From Neoarius graeffei (Eukaryota; Chordata; Actinopteri; Siluriformes; Ariidae), in contig NC_083583.1 of assembly GCF_027579695.1 (NCBI RefSeq), positions 20,436,257 through 20,500,256 on the forward strand: a stretch of 64,000 nt of DNA. Reading direction: 5' to 3'. How positions within the stretch are numbered: position 1 is the first letter of the stretch; every line of letters starts with the position of its first letter. The notes beneath the pieces were generated by a model that saw nothing but the letters and a program-made list of their open reading frames with translations, searched no databases and was not told the DNA's origin. Of this stretch, positions 54,055 through 64,000 are shown one piece after another. The position numbers and the translations under genes were made by a program.

Positions 54055-54560
54055 ATTATTCGCCGAAGGTAAGGTGAATATTGGTGAATACTAACCGAGA
54101 CGAAGTGGAGGTTTTATTCACTGATATTCACTGAGCCGGGTCATTGTTTTAGTATAAATATACAGGTGACTATTTCCAAATGGAAAATCATTTCAGACTT
54201 CAAAATCGGCATGCAAATGTAATAAAGGCGCAGCACAGACTTGTGTCACTTATCTATTCCGAGTCCCATAAAATACTTTGTTTTCAAAATTGATAAAATA
54301 AATTACAATTCCGCCTTACCTTTGAATAGTTTTAGACCAAGCTTTGTAGCATCTTTAGTGCTTTTAGGAACAGCATTTTCTTTCATAATTTGTAATTCTT
54401 CCTCACTTACGGTGACGAAGCAATTGGCAGCAGTTTTGTCGAGTCGCTCGAGGTGATTATCAAGAAATGGTCCAAATTTCTCGACCAATCAGCAGCACAT
54501 GATTTCCTATAATCACCTCTGTATTTATTCTCATAATAAATAGAATAAAATAAATTGTTA
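54055..54560 (-). mobile_element. Element with hairpin end and spliced 5' exon
   Basis: Begins ATTATTCGCCGAAGGTAAGG with a sub-terminal hairpin (GGTGAATATTGGTGAATA versus TATTCACTGATATTCACTG, 54079-54132). Carries one minus-strand exon. The right limit is uncertain (about 54540). The layout parallels 59915-60605: a hairpin at one end and an N-terminal exon that stops at a splice donor. Confidence 0.55.
54320..54488 (-). pseudogene. N-terminal exon, possible YR (Crypton-like) protein
   Basis: The minus frame reads VEKFGPFLDNHLERLDKTAA, then VSEEELQIMKENAVPKSTKD and ATKLGLKLFKG, and ends at a GTAAGG donor (last exon base 54320). An acidic E-E-L-x-x-x-K segment, a basic N/S-T-K-x-x-T patch and G-x-K-x-F before a splice site are reminiscent of the N-terminus of Crypton/KIAA1958-type tyrosine recombinases. 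The start codon is uncertain (TTG in this position). Only this exon is present. Confidence 0.4.
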
Positions 54561-54904
54561 AAAAAAAAAACAGATTTGGATTTCAGAGATGTCCACAAGC
54601 ACTGGTGACCGGCAGTTTTCTCCACCTACACAGGCAGTCTGCACCAGGTACTCGATCCTAGAAAAAAAAATTGCCTTACAATGTTCCAGCAATTGATATC
54701 ATCTCCGCTGCCCGTGGTTTGCTGCAAATCAAATTATTCCACCACAAAATTGTCTCACATGACTGGAAGCAACACCATATTTGTTGATCGATTCTCGTGC
54801 TCTGATTAGCTGAGCTAGACCACATCATAGCGTATGTAGTTATGTTACACCATGTAGTTATGTTACAGAGTCAGGCAGCATACTACAGTACAGAGGGTAA
54901 CTGA

Positions 54905-55608
54905 GCCCATGTTTACATTAGACCGTATCAGCGGATCATCAGATTAATGTTTTTAAAACGATTAGTGTGCACACAGCAACACCAATACACGATTTGAGTG
55001 CACACAGCAACACCAATACACGGATACGCTCGGCTCCGCAGGCATCCTGCGCTCCAAATCACTCCGCCCTGAACAGCGAGTGCCCTCTGGAGGGTGCGCA
55101 CTCCAGCCCTGCGCAGCTCACAGAGCGCGCGAGTGAAGTGCACAAGCCACGATTCGGGACTGAGCCGCTGTGTGTGTGATCCCAGCACAGCGCATATCAC
55201 TTACCACTTGCAAGTGGAAGGATGGCAAGCCTAAAGACAATCATAACTACACAATGGGCAGTATTTGCATCAGTATTTGCAGTATTTTCATACTTTTATA
55301 CTCTTTAATGAAAGGTGATACAAGGCGGAAGTCCGCGCCGTTTTTCAGCAGTCGCGTCACATGACCAACGCCAGCGAATCAGGAAGGTGGATGTCACAGT
55401 GACGTTGTCCAATGACGACGCCAGCTAGAGCTCAGCACAGCGTATCCGCGTATCTCAATGTTTACACAGCACCGGAGCTGACACGATCTGGATTGAATAC
55501 GTGGACCCTGGCGGATTCCCGTTTCCCGGCGTTTCCAGGCGGTTTAATGTAAACGGACAGTGCATCCACAAAGAAAACGAGACAGATACGGTCTAATGTA
55601 AACTTGGC
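54905..55608. mobile_element. TIR element, copy 1 of a close pair
   Basis: Ends GCCCATGTTTACATTAGACC and (reversed) GCCAAGTTTACATTAGACCG. Flanked by CTGA on both sides (4 bp; TGA if the terminal C belongs to the element). A 30-bp direct repeat (GCACACAGCAACACCAATAC) occurs twice near 54970-55020. GC-rich middle. Nearly identical to 58421-59119. The superfamily is probably Harbinger-related but unproven. Confidence 0.75.
55222..55308 (+). CDS. 28-codon hydrophobic frame, significance unclear
   Basis: MASLKTIITTQWAVFASVFA followed by VFSYFYTL and a stop. A single hydrophobic helix. It is preserved in the partner copy (58733-58819), where the only difference is a synonymous Lys codon. May be the remnant start of a transposase (compare the hydrophobic start at 2636), or chance in young copies. 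Confidence 0.25.
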   Translation: MASLKTIITTQWAVFASVFAVFSYFYTL

Positions 55609-55639
55609 CTGAGAAAGCCAATCACACACACATCTGGAG

Positions 55640-55799
55640 TGAAATTTCATACATATTTTGCAAGTATTTTCCAGGGAAATGGTTAGTAAGTTATTAACTG
55701 AGAATGCACCAGAAGCCACCAGAATGCATGTAAATTTCAAAATTTTCTGTGGGGGTTCACGCCCCCCTAGCATTAGCACACCTTTGGCTTCACCTCTGC
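55640..55799 (-). mobile_element. hAT end fragment
   Basis: On the minus strand CAGAGGTGAAGCCAAAGG then GGGGGCGTGAACCCCC and AAAATTTTGAAATTTACATG, the same terminus type as the hAT at 41181 (CAGTGGTGTAGCC). Only one end is recognisable. Confidence 0.5.
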
Positions 55800-55899
55800 A
55801 AATTCCAGAGCCACCTCCTACTTTTTTTTTTTTTAGCCAGCTATTTCAGATTTTCTGGAGAACCCTGGGATTTCCTTAATAATCCCAAAGGGTTTTTTT

Positions 55900-56720
55900 A
55901 ATCTCCTGCCCAAATGAAGTTTGGTGGGGGATATAGAAATAGGTTCCATCCATCTGTCTGTCTGTCCATCCGTCCAGCTGTCTGTCCAGTCACGTTTTAG
56001 TTTCTGGGCCATATCTTTAAAACTACTGAAGATATCTTCATGAAACTTTGTATACATATCAAACAACATGTGAACTGGTGCCTTTTGCTATTTTGGATTT
56101 TTGAGAAAAAAGTATTTTTCTAATTTTTACATAAAAAATAGATTTTGACTTAGTTACTAAGAGCAATGTTCGTTTCCGGCGCATATATCCAAAACTATTC
56201 ATGATACAGATTTGAAACTTGGTATACATGTTAACAAGGTGATGTAGATGTGCCTTTTCATACTAAGAAATTTGAGAAATTTTAATTTTTCATGTTTCCA
56301 TGGAAACAATTTCAGACTTAGTCTCTCAGGTTAGTCTTAGGGGTAGGTTTTGTTTCCGGAGCAAAACTTGAAAACTATGAGTGGTATGGGCTTGAAAGTT
56401 GGTGTATATGTGTTGATTAAGTAATGTATATGTGCCTTTTGATACTAAGAAATGTGAGAAATTTTAATTTCTAGCTCACCTGGATCAAAGGTCCGGTGGG
56501 TTTATGCTATGGGCTGCTGAGGTCAGTGTAAAGAGGTAGGGTTGGTTTCCTGCAGCAGAACTTAAAAAATGTGACAAATAATATCTTGAAACCTGGTATG
56601 TAGTTGGTATACATATAGGGTGGGGGATATAGATGACTCTGTCTTCTTGTTAAATTGTGAATTATGATGTGACATGATAGAAACTCACACTTTCTTAAAA
56701 GTTCATTTGTTGTTGTTAAC
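55900..56720 (+). repeat. Dispersed repeat R4 with 170-190-bp units
   Basis: Four diverged units around 56011, 56180, 56361 and 56553 share AAAACTAnTsATGATAnrnnT then TGAAACTTGGTATACATG and GTGCCTTTTgaTACTAAGAA. It begins with a GGGGGATATAG and a CTGTCTGTC run and ends near GGGTGGGGGATATAGATGAC (56620-56639), so the start phrase recurs at the end. No coding frame. Confidence 0.7.
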
Positions 56721-58420
56721 ATTAGTCCATGTGGCTAGTGTTATAATCACATGATCTTCTTTATCCTGTTACTTTACATTGTTGCACTACAAGCAGTTCT
56801 CTGATATTCCATTGTAGGTTTGTTACAGGATCAGCTCAAATTCTTTCTTTTTTCTCCGATATTTGAGCTCCCCTTAGTGGTATTGGCTCAAGTGTTTGAG
56901 TTTCATGCCACATCGCCAAGCTTCCTTGTTCTGCAGCCCAGTTTTAGGGGTATAATAAACTCGGATTCAGTTCATTCTGAAGCTAATTCAACGAGATTAA
57001 AATGATCAGTCAGACCCACATCAACCGAGGCATGAGAAGTCCTCATCAAGCAGAAACAATCAAACATCAAGCGCCATCTAATTACAGCGAATGTCTCACG
57101 AAAGGACATCACACACTATGAGATGCCTCGAAATCAAAGGTCCGCATGCCACCAGGGGCACAAGGAACTCGCCTCACTATGAAATGTGATGGGTATTCCA
57201 TCCATAGTGCCTCTTGGCGGCCTTTGATTCACAACTTAATTAATTCCTAGAGGGATGTTGCAACCAAATGATGCTCTTCTGTCTCTTAAAGAACTTTTGA
57301 CAGTAGGACACTGTGGGTCTGCCAATATATCATCATCACTTTCACTCCAGATGCATATACTATACATATTTAAGACAAACACTTCATGGAAACCCCCCTA
57401 CTGAACTACAAAGATAAGCTGCTTTGAGCATGCATAACAATTCAGGACATGGCATTGCAGGATTCGCATGTAGCGGTTCACTTATTGCAACCGAAGAGAA
57501 ATCTTCATTGTGGTGGCGCAACCTTGGATGACTCATTTGTCTCAGTAACCGAGCTACGGCGCAGGCCTTCATAGGGCATGTTCTTCATTAGACTTGTATG
57601 AAAAGAGATGAAAATGAAAGAAAGTGAAACGCAGCCAAGCCGCAGACTCCTGAAACAGCCTGACGGGAAGACGGGGCTTACATGAGATGCCCCAAATAAA
57701 AAGCCCCACGTGTTAGCTGTTAGCAATCAAACACATTGTACAATCAGTGTTTGGGGTCAGGGCCCAGCTGAGAGATTTCAGTCTGCACTATCTCAAAGAT
57801 AGAGATGGCTCTCAGGCAGCTGTGCTTGCATCCTTCATCTTTTCCAACACTTGGAAAATTTAGGTTGTAATAGAGTAGCCTATACACAGCTCTCTCAAGC
57901 CTTTATCTTGTCCCGTCTGGCCGTGTGGTTTTTAACTCAGTTCAGCTGGGTACTCATAATACACTTATGCATGCTATGTTTAAGGTAAGGTCAAGACTGT
58001 AGCAGGTGGCTGGATAAATCATACTGACATTTTGCTCCTATAAATTTGTGGTCCCAGGAGCATACAGGGAGGATTTTAGCATCAGGATATAGAAAGAAGG
58101 AAGCATTTTTTAAAATAAAAAAAAAACAACAACTTGGTTTTATAGTGCAGGAGCAAGACGATTGTTTGTGCAGAGCCGGCCTGGAAATTTTGAGCCTGTT
58201 CTAGCCTCGTACAGGACACAAACATCATGGATACAAAGCAAACATCATGGATACACCCAGTATACAAAGCTGTGGTCTTGGAAATCTCATAAAATGTTCA
58301 AGAAAGAAGTCAGAAAAATTACATGGTCAAAAGGTTATGAGATTGAATTTGCTAAAAATTTGGTGTCTGGAATATTAGTCAGATTCTCATACTGTCTGTC
58401 CCATAGTTTGGCATCTCTTA
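56721..58420. other. Presumed intron, no gene
   Basis: Unique-looking DNA; short frames without motifs. A 24-bp near-duplicate (ACAAACATCATGGATACA and CAAACATCATGGATACACC) lies at 58217-58256. Confidence 0.4.
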
Positions 58421-59119
58421 GCCCATGTTTACATTAGACCGTATCAGCGGATCATCAGATTAACATTTTTAAAACGATTAGTGTGCACACAGCAACACCA
58501 ATACACGATTCGCGTGCACACAGCAACACCAATACACGGATACGCTCGGCTCCGCAGGCATCCTGCGCTCCAAATCACTCCGCCCTGAACAGCGAGTGCC
58601 CTCTGGAGGGTGCGCACTCCGGCCCTGCGCAGCTCACAGAGCACGCGAGTGAAGTGCACAAGCCACAATTCGGGACTGAGCCGCTGTGTGTGTGATCCCA
58701 GCGCATATCACTTACTACTTGCAAGTGGAAGGATGGCAAGCCTAAAAACAATCATAACTACACAATGGGCAGTATTTGCATCAGTATTTGCAGTATTTTC
58801 ATACTTTTATACTCTTTAATGAAAGGTGATACAAGGCGGAAGTCCGCGCCGTTTTTCAGCAGTCGCGTCACATGACCAACGCCACCGAATCAGGAAGGTG
58901 GATGTCACAGTGACGTTGTCCAATGAGACGCCAGCTAGAGCTCAGCACAGCATATCCGCGTATTCTGAATGTTTACACAGCACCGGAGCTGACACGATCT
59001 GGATTGAATACGTGGACGCTGGCGGATTCCCGTTTCCCGGCGTTTCCAGGCGGTTTAATGTAAACGGACAGTGCATCCGCGAAGAAAACGAGACAGATAC
59101 GGTCTAATGTAAACGTAGC
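58421..59119. mobile_element. TIR element, copy 2 of a close pair
   Basis: Same ends as 54905-55608, flanked by CTTA on both sides (58417-58420 and 59120-59123). The different flanking 4-mers show independent insertion, not a segmental duplication. Only a few substitutions and small indels separate the copies. Confidence 0.78.
58733..58819 (+). CDS. 28-codon hydrophobic frame, second copy
   Basis: Identical peptide to 55222-55308; AAG is replaced by AAA for Lys5. The flanks differ by several substitutions and an 8-bp indel just upstream. Confidence 0.25.
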   Translation: MASLKTIITTQWAVFASVFAVFSYFYTL

Positions 59120-59123
59120 CTTA

Positions 59124-59914
59124 AACTTCCACCTGGATCTCTGCACGATGGACCATCTCAACTTGTTGGCAAACTCTTAAAACTGTAGTCCAGTGTGTGG
59201 TGAGGCATTTGACTGGCCTCAGTCCTAAAGCAGTGACAGGAGAGGACGTTTACAGCACGGCCAGGCTGTTAAACTATGAGTGTCTCTTAACAGCACCATT
59301 TGGCCACTAGATCAAAGGTAATAACATTAAAAAAAAATGAAAAAAACATTGCAGAGGCCCAGCAATTGAAGCAATAGGATGTTTCCCCAAGGGTTCACTC
59401 TGAAGGCCATAGCCTGAGACAAGAGCAATGTGAATATTTTTGGAAAAGTGTCTCAGCTCTGTAACCCTGTGAAATGGCTCTGCTTGGCACATTGGAGCAG
59501 TAATAATTCTCAAGGCTGATTCGGAAAGACAGGACAGATCCTCCCATCAGAGACTCTTCTCCAGAAGTTCAGCCGGGGTTGTAATCCTAACATCTGTTTG
59601 ACATTGACAAACCCACAGAGATCACCCACAGGATATTGCACTTACCAGCAGGGGGTGTGATCCAAGCCATAGGACCCCTCTCTCACCTCAACCTCCCCCT
59701 TGTCTCTATTATCCATAGGTTCACAGGCCTCCCCCTGCTGCGTTCTCTCACAGAGGGAAGCCACAAACACCCCCAGTCTTCCCACTGACTGCAGTGATGC
59801 ACACAACAGTCCCAACTGCCGCAGAGTTAACTGCAGTGGGCTTGTGCAAATGTAAATCTTTATATTACACTACAATGAAGGGGTTCAGGTCACACAGTGG
59901 AGTTCACTGTAAGT
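59124..59914. other. No gene seen
   Basis: Unique-looking DNA. A-rich run at 59328-59345. Confidence 0.4.
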
Positions 59915-60605
59915 ATATTTAACAGTTATTCCATGAAATTGAGTCGTGCATGAGCTGACAGCTGATGAGGCATTGCTATAAGCCATGTATGACCAGATTG
60001 AGAGGAATAACTGTTTTATTCTGTCCACTTTCACTGGATTTTGAGAAAGACAGCATTCTTATTTTAATTTTTTTTTTCAAATTTGAGAAATAAAAACTTT
60101 GTACAAAACGTCTGACAAAATCATTTCCGCTTAGAATGTAAACAAACTGGAGAAATTACAGTAGCAATTTGTGAAAAATGCAATAATAATTCTTGAAAAA
60201 TAAAAAGATACGTTCTTACCATCAAATACTTTCATTCCATATTTTTTGCTTTTTTGTATTTTTGGAGGGTTTTCCTCCTTCTTCTTCTTTGGAGATTTTT
60301 GGCAGTTGGCAAACCAACTTAAAGGTGTATTACCGCCACCAACTGGGCTGGAGTGTGGAACAGGAGATATGGGGGGGGGGGGATCTATATTAGCTATTTC
60401 TGTTTCATTTAAATACTTAATAACAATCTTTGGGATTTTGTTTTTGAGTAGAGTTTTTATTTCGTCCTCAGTTGGTTCAGCAACACGCTCCGCCATTTTG
60501 TTTTTCTCTACTCATGGTATATGAGCTGATATCCTAGTAGTAGAGTAGCCAATCAGAGTCTGCAATTGCTCATATCCAATGAATGTGGATAGAATAATAA
60601 GAGAT
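59915..60605 (-). mobile_element. TIR element with 5' exon (copy 2)
   Basis: Pairs with 11380-12412. TTATTCTGTCCACTTTCACT (60017-60036) is inverted at the right as GAATGTGGATAGAATAA (about 60583-60599). An outer hairpin (AACAGTTATTCC and GGAATAACTGTT, 59930-60015) lies at the left. Carries an intact first exon on the minus strand and no other coding exon. Confidence 0.7.
60220..60496 (-). pseudogene. N-terminal exon, possible YR (Crypton-like) protein
   Basis: From ATG at 60494-60496 the minus frame reads MAERVAEPTEDEIKTLLKNK, then a Pro-rich linker and a Lys-rich SPKKKKEENPPKIQKSKKYG, ending MKVFDG at a GTAAGAACG donor (last exon base 60220). The E-D-E-I-x-x-L-L start, basic patch and G-x-K-V-F before the donor match the layout of 54320-54488. 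No later exon is in the element. A DNA-binding N-terminus of a recombinase is inferred, not shown. Confidence 0.4.
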
Positions 60606-61186
60606 ATGTTATATATAAAACCAGGCCGATGTTAAATTGGCATTGGTATATGATACCGTGCTAGTTTAGTTCAATTTTTAAGGGATTGCCCAAGAGAATT
60701 TGGTCACATCCAACTTCACAGATATTTTAAAGACTTGAACAATACCCTCCACAGTCCCCAAACATCAGATTTCAAGTAAGAGTCAATGTGAATCTTAGGC
60801 CTAGCCCTTAGGAAATTTTGGACACCATTTTTTTTGCCACACTAACAGTTTCAGTCTGTTTCCTCAAAGTTTCCCATCCATAATGAAGGACAAAAAGTAC
60901 ATGCAGCATGGTTTCTCAGGCATGATTGTTACACAATTTCTCCCTTTTATTTATTTTAACAATATGATAATAAAACAAGCGTTCTTGTCCAGTACACCCC
61001 AAAGCAACAAGCATTGCATCACATCTGCCATCTTGGAATAGTGGACATCATAGCTGATGTATGTTAGTGTTCTCAAAGAACTAGGTTTTCATTTATCCAG
61101 GGCAATAAGGGCAAACGTGGCATTTTCAGATTTATCCATGTCACCAGTGTTAGTGTACACTAGGCTTTAATAAGATTTTACCTAAC
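60606..61186. other. No gene seen
   Basis: Presumed intron, no repeat recognised. Confidence 0.4.
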
Positions 61187-61197
61187 ATTTATACTGT

Positions 61198-61486
61198 GTG
61201 GAGTTTGCATGTTCTCCCCGTGTCCGTGTGGGTTTCCTCCAGGTGCTCCGGTTTCCCCCACAGTCCAAAGACATGCAGGTTAGGCTAACTGGTGACTCTA
61301 AATTGACCGTAGGTGTGAATGTGAGTGTGAATGGTTGTCTGTGTCTATGTGTTGGCCCTGTGATGACCTGGTGACTTGTCCAGGGTGTACCCCGCCTTTC
61401 GCCCGTAGTCAGCTGGGATAGGCTCCAGCTTGCCTGCGACCCTGTAGAACAGGATAAAGCGGCTAGAGATAATGAGATGAGATGAG
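61198..61486 (+). mobile_element. SINE, 5'-truncated, perfect target duplication
   Basis: Starts inside the body (GTGGAGTTTGCATG) without the tRNA head, ends GATGAGATGAG, and is flanked by ATTTATACTGT at 61187-61197 and 61487-61497. The truncation happened at insertion. Confidence 0.95.
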
Positions 61487-61639
61487 ATTTATACTGTACA
61501 AGCCAGTGATTCTCAAACTGGAGTCTGGGAAGCATAACCAAGATGTCGTATGATTTTTTTTCCCATTTAGTTGTAGCTACAAAGGTGGAACTCACAACCA
61601 ACCATTATCAAAGTTGTATTTGTGATTGAGCTCTTATAG

Positions 61640-62115
61640 TTATTAGCTCATCCGGCCAACAGGCGATGAGCTTACGCCATCATGTGTTGTCTGTCCGTCG
61701 TCCGTCATCCATCTGGCGTCGTCCACATTTCACAAAAATCGCTTCTTCTCTTTCAATTCTTCACCGATTTTCATTCTTTTTGGCAGGAAAGTAGGTCTGC
61801 CTGGGGTGTATATGGCTTCTATTCAAATTTACATAATTGCATTTACTAATGAAGATATGGAGTAATTAAGCCCTAACAAACAGTTTTCACACAAATCGCT
61901 TCTTCACCAATTTTGATTCTTTCTGGCATGAAGGTAGGGTGCATGTAACTTCTACCCAGATTTGCTTAATTACAATTATTAATGAAGTTATGGACTAATT
62001 AAGCCTGAATGAGCAGTTCAACAAAAATCACTTCTTCTAGGTCAATTCCTCACCGTTTTGGATTCTTTCTGGCAAATAGGTTGGCATTCCTAGGGTGTAT
62101 ATGGCTTCTATATAT
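61640..62115 (-). repeat. Dispersed repeat R1, second copy
   Basis: Reverse-orientation partner of 797-1295, starting with TTAGCTCATCCGGCC. It has the same three-unit structure (CATTCTTTTTGGCAGGAAAG, TTTGATTCTTTCTGGCATGA and TTGGATTCTTTCTGGCAAAT mark the units). Confidence 0.82.
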
Positions 62116-63318
62116 AGCTTGTATATAGTGTCTATAGCTTGCAACATTTATTGCGCCAGGTGGTCTACTTTAGATTGTTCCTTCTGGACTAGATGGGGCC
62201 GGAGTGAGCGACGCTGTCATCGATGGTCTCGTTAGCCAGTTAACTAGTCCTATGAATTAAATGGGTTTAATCCAAACGACAATAACTCAGAAACATGTCG
62301 ACCTATATAATGTCAACTTGGACCTAACTAATGTGCCTGAATGACGTTTATTTTACAGTTACAAAAAGTTTGTGAAGCCCTGGTGTAAGAATAAAATCAG
62401 ACACTTCTACCTGCTTTGGTAAATGTTAAAATATAGTGGTACTGTTGCTGCTTGACCTCCCATCCTGGAGACTTGGTGTTGTTTTTTCGTTCTATCCTGC
62501 ATATGTAGGTATCATTAACCCCACTATGTCCCATAAGAGAGCACTTTGCCTCACCAGCGGTGTATCTGAACGATCACACCAGACGCAAACACAAGAGAAA
62601 GAAATAGCTCAATGAATTCTCTGGGATTTCACCGCATGACCTTTCAGTGTTCTGTCAGAGCCATTTGTTTGGCCGACAGCTCTGGCTGTAATTACTCAGC
62701 ATGATGGGTTGTTGTTTGCTGTAAGTAATCCTGCATGATGAGCCAAACGGCTCTCCAGAAAGCTCAGTGCACCTGGAATATGAAGACATTCATTTTTATC
62801 AGACGTAGAGAATACCTCTTTCTCTTTCTTTCTCTCAGAACTCTGTCTCGGATGGTTTGAATTTGTCGAATTGAGGCCCCTGTGTGCTCTGTTGCAGCAA
62901 TAGATGCTAATTTTGAACCGTGTAGCAAAAGGCTATTTTCACTGCACATTAAACATATGTGACATGTTTGGAACGTGTTGGATGACCATGACTACCTGGT
63001 TGTAAAATATGCAGACATGATGCATGTTTCTTTAAGCATAAACATGTAGAAATTTTTTTTAGCTTCGTTTGCTTTTGTTAAGGTTTTCCTTAGGTTTGCT
63101 AAGTTCAGTTGTCAAAAACAAACACTTTTATTTCACTGGGTTTCATTTGTAATGCTAGATTTTATTCCAGAACCTGGAAGATAGCATAATTATTCTGTAG
63201 CGAGGGTTGGTAACTGGTGGATGGCAGTCCAGAAAAGTTTGTGAGCAAACTGATTACTTGGGAAAGACGTTATAGCAGAGCAGATAAAAATGAAAAAAAT
63301 TAAGGTCTTACTAAAATT
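62116..63318. other. No gene seen
   Basis: Unique-looking DNA; short frames only. Confidence 0.4.
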
Positions 63319-63379
63319 TGGCATTTGCAGATTGGAAAAACCTTGCGTGGCCATTTTCCAGTTTTTATCTGTTCAATTT

Positions 63380-63600
63380 CAGTGAGCCTGTACCCACTGT
63401 AGACTCAGGCTCCAGTTCTTGGCTGGCAGGACTGGAACCTAATGTGCTATTTGGCTGTTGTAAAGCATATGCCTCAAGGATTGACATGTTTTGCCTTCTG
63501 AGATGCTTTTCTGATCACCATGGTTGTAAAGAGTGGTTACTTGAGATATCATAGCCTTCTTGTCAACCTATACCAGTATGTTATTCATTGTTATTCAAGA
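63380..63600 (-). mobile_element. Tc1-D transposase fragment
   Basis: TCAGTGAGCCTGTACCCACT, CTTGGCTGGCAGGACTGGAA and GAGATGCTTTTCTGATCACC match the middle of the Tc1-D transposase gene read backwards (translated, WAQAH- and LLSAKN-like). Heavily decayed. Confidence 0.65.
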
Positions 63601-63848
63601 ATCTGATGAGACAGGAGTTAAGGGTCTTGGGCAAGGACCAGGTACCCCTTTTCCACCAATGGGGAATGGGTTCTGTTCCGGTTTGTGCACCAAATTTTGA
63701 ACTGTTCAGAGCATTTTAACCAAAAATAAATTGGTTCAGAACTGGAAAAGTTGGTTCCCAGTTGGAAACCAAAATATTGCTGGTTTCAGTTGGCATGTCA
63801 TTAGTTTGGGTGAGGAAGTGGAGCGCAGTAATGGAGAACACAGTGGAG

Positions 63849-64000
63849 AACCTAATGTGCTATTTGGCTGTTGTAAAGCATATGCGTCAAGGATTGACAT
63901 GTTTTGCCTTCTGAGATGCTTTTTTGATCACCGTAGTTGTAAAGAGTGGTTACTTGAGATATCATAGCCTTCTTGTCAACCTGTACAAGTATGTTATTCA
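63849..64000 (-). mobile_element. Duplicate of the Tc1-D fragment, runs off the window
   Basis: At least 152 bp repeat 63436-63587 with only a handful of differences (offset 413). The stretch between them begins with TACCCCTTTTCCACCAA, which resembles a Harbinger-like end. Confidence 0.65.

Overview
This window looks like a repeat-rich stretch of a teleost fish nuclear genome, most likely an otophysan such as a catfish. The grounds are seven Tc1-like transposon families with fish-type terminal inverted repeats (TIRs), about twenty copies of one tRNA-headed SINE, Harbinger, Kolobok-like and hAT remnants, long simple repeats, and no bacterial-style gene density. Species assignment is inference. 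No complete host protein-coding gene can be read. The only intact long reading frames belong to transposons.

Layout. 1-7,400: a Tc1-A tail, a dispersed repeat (R1), then a nested stack: a possible hAT shell (2051-6696) holding a Harbinger derivative (2377-3049) and a TTAA-flanked Kolobok-like element (3302-5914), which holds Tc1-B (3834-5789), which holds a SINE. 7,600-15,400: a hAT with a perfect 8-bp target duplication, Tc1-C, a TIR element carrying a 5' exon, and a LINE tail split by Tc1-A with an open 358-codon transposase. 15,480-17,500: a second Harbinger derivative, then a possible TATA-to-poly(A) unit carrying an array of hairpin-forming repeats, which is the least explained structure here. 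18,000-31,500: SINEs, Tc1-E and Tc1-D, a CCATGG-rich palindromic repeat, an inverted SINE pair, and an unclassified TIR element. 31,500-45,000: a Tc1 MITE, a second open Tc1-A transposase inside a TTAA element, Tc1-D and Tc1-F side by side, a decayed minisatellite, and a 3,552-bp hAT that splits a SINE in two.

From about 45,390 the character changes. A CpG-rich, simple-repeat-rich segment ends at a good splice donor (46009/46010) and looks like the untranslated first exon of a plus-strand host gene. The rest may be its long first intron: simple repeats, two LINE C-terminal fragments, a THAP-encoding Kolobok-like element cut by a 124-bp MITE, paired TIR elements (54905-55608 and 58421-59119), two elements with spliced N-terminal exons, and R1/R4 dispersed repeats.

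The elements form a readable insertion history. Many target duplications are exact, and in three places (23.4/41.5 kb, 34.6/39.8 kb, 52.7 kb) the pre-insertion state can be seen or inferred. All family names rest on motifs, TIRs and target duplications read by eye; no database search was run.
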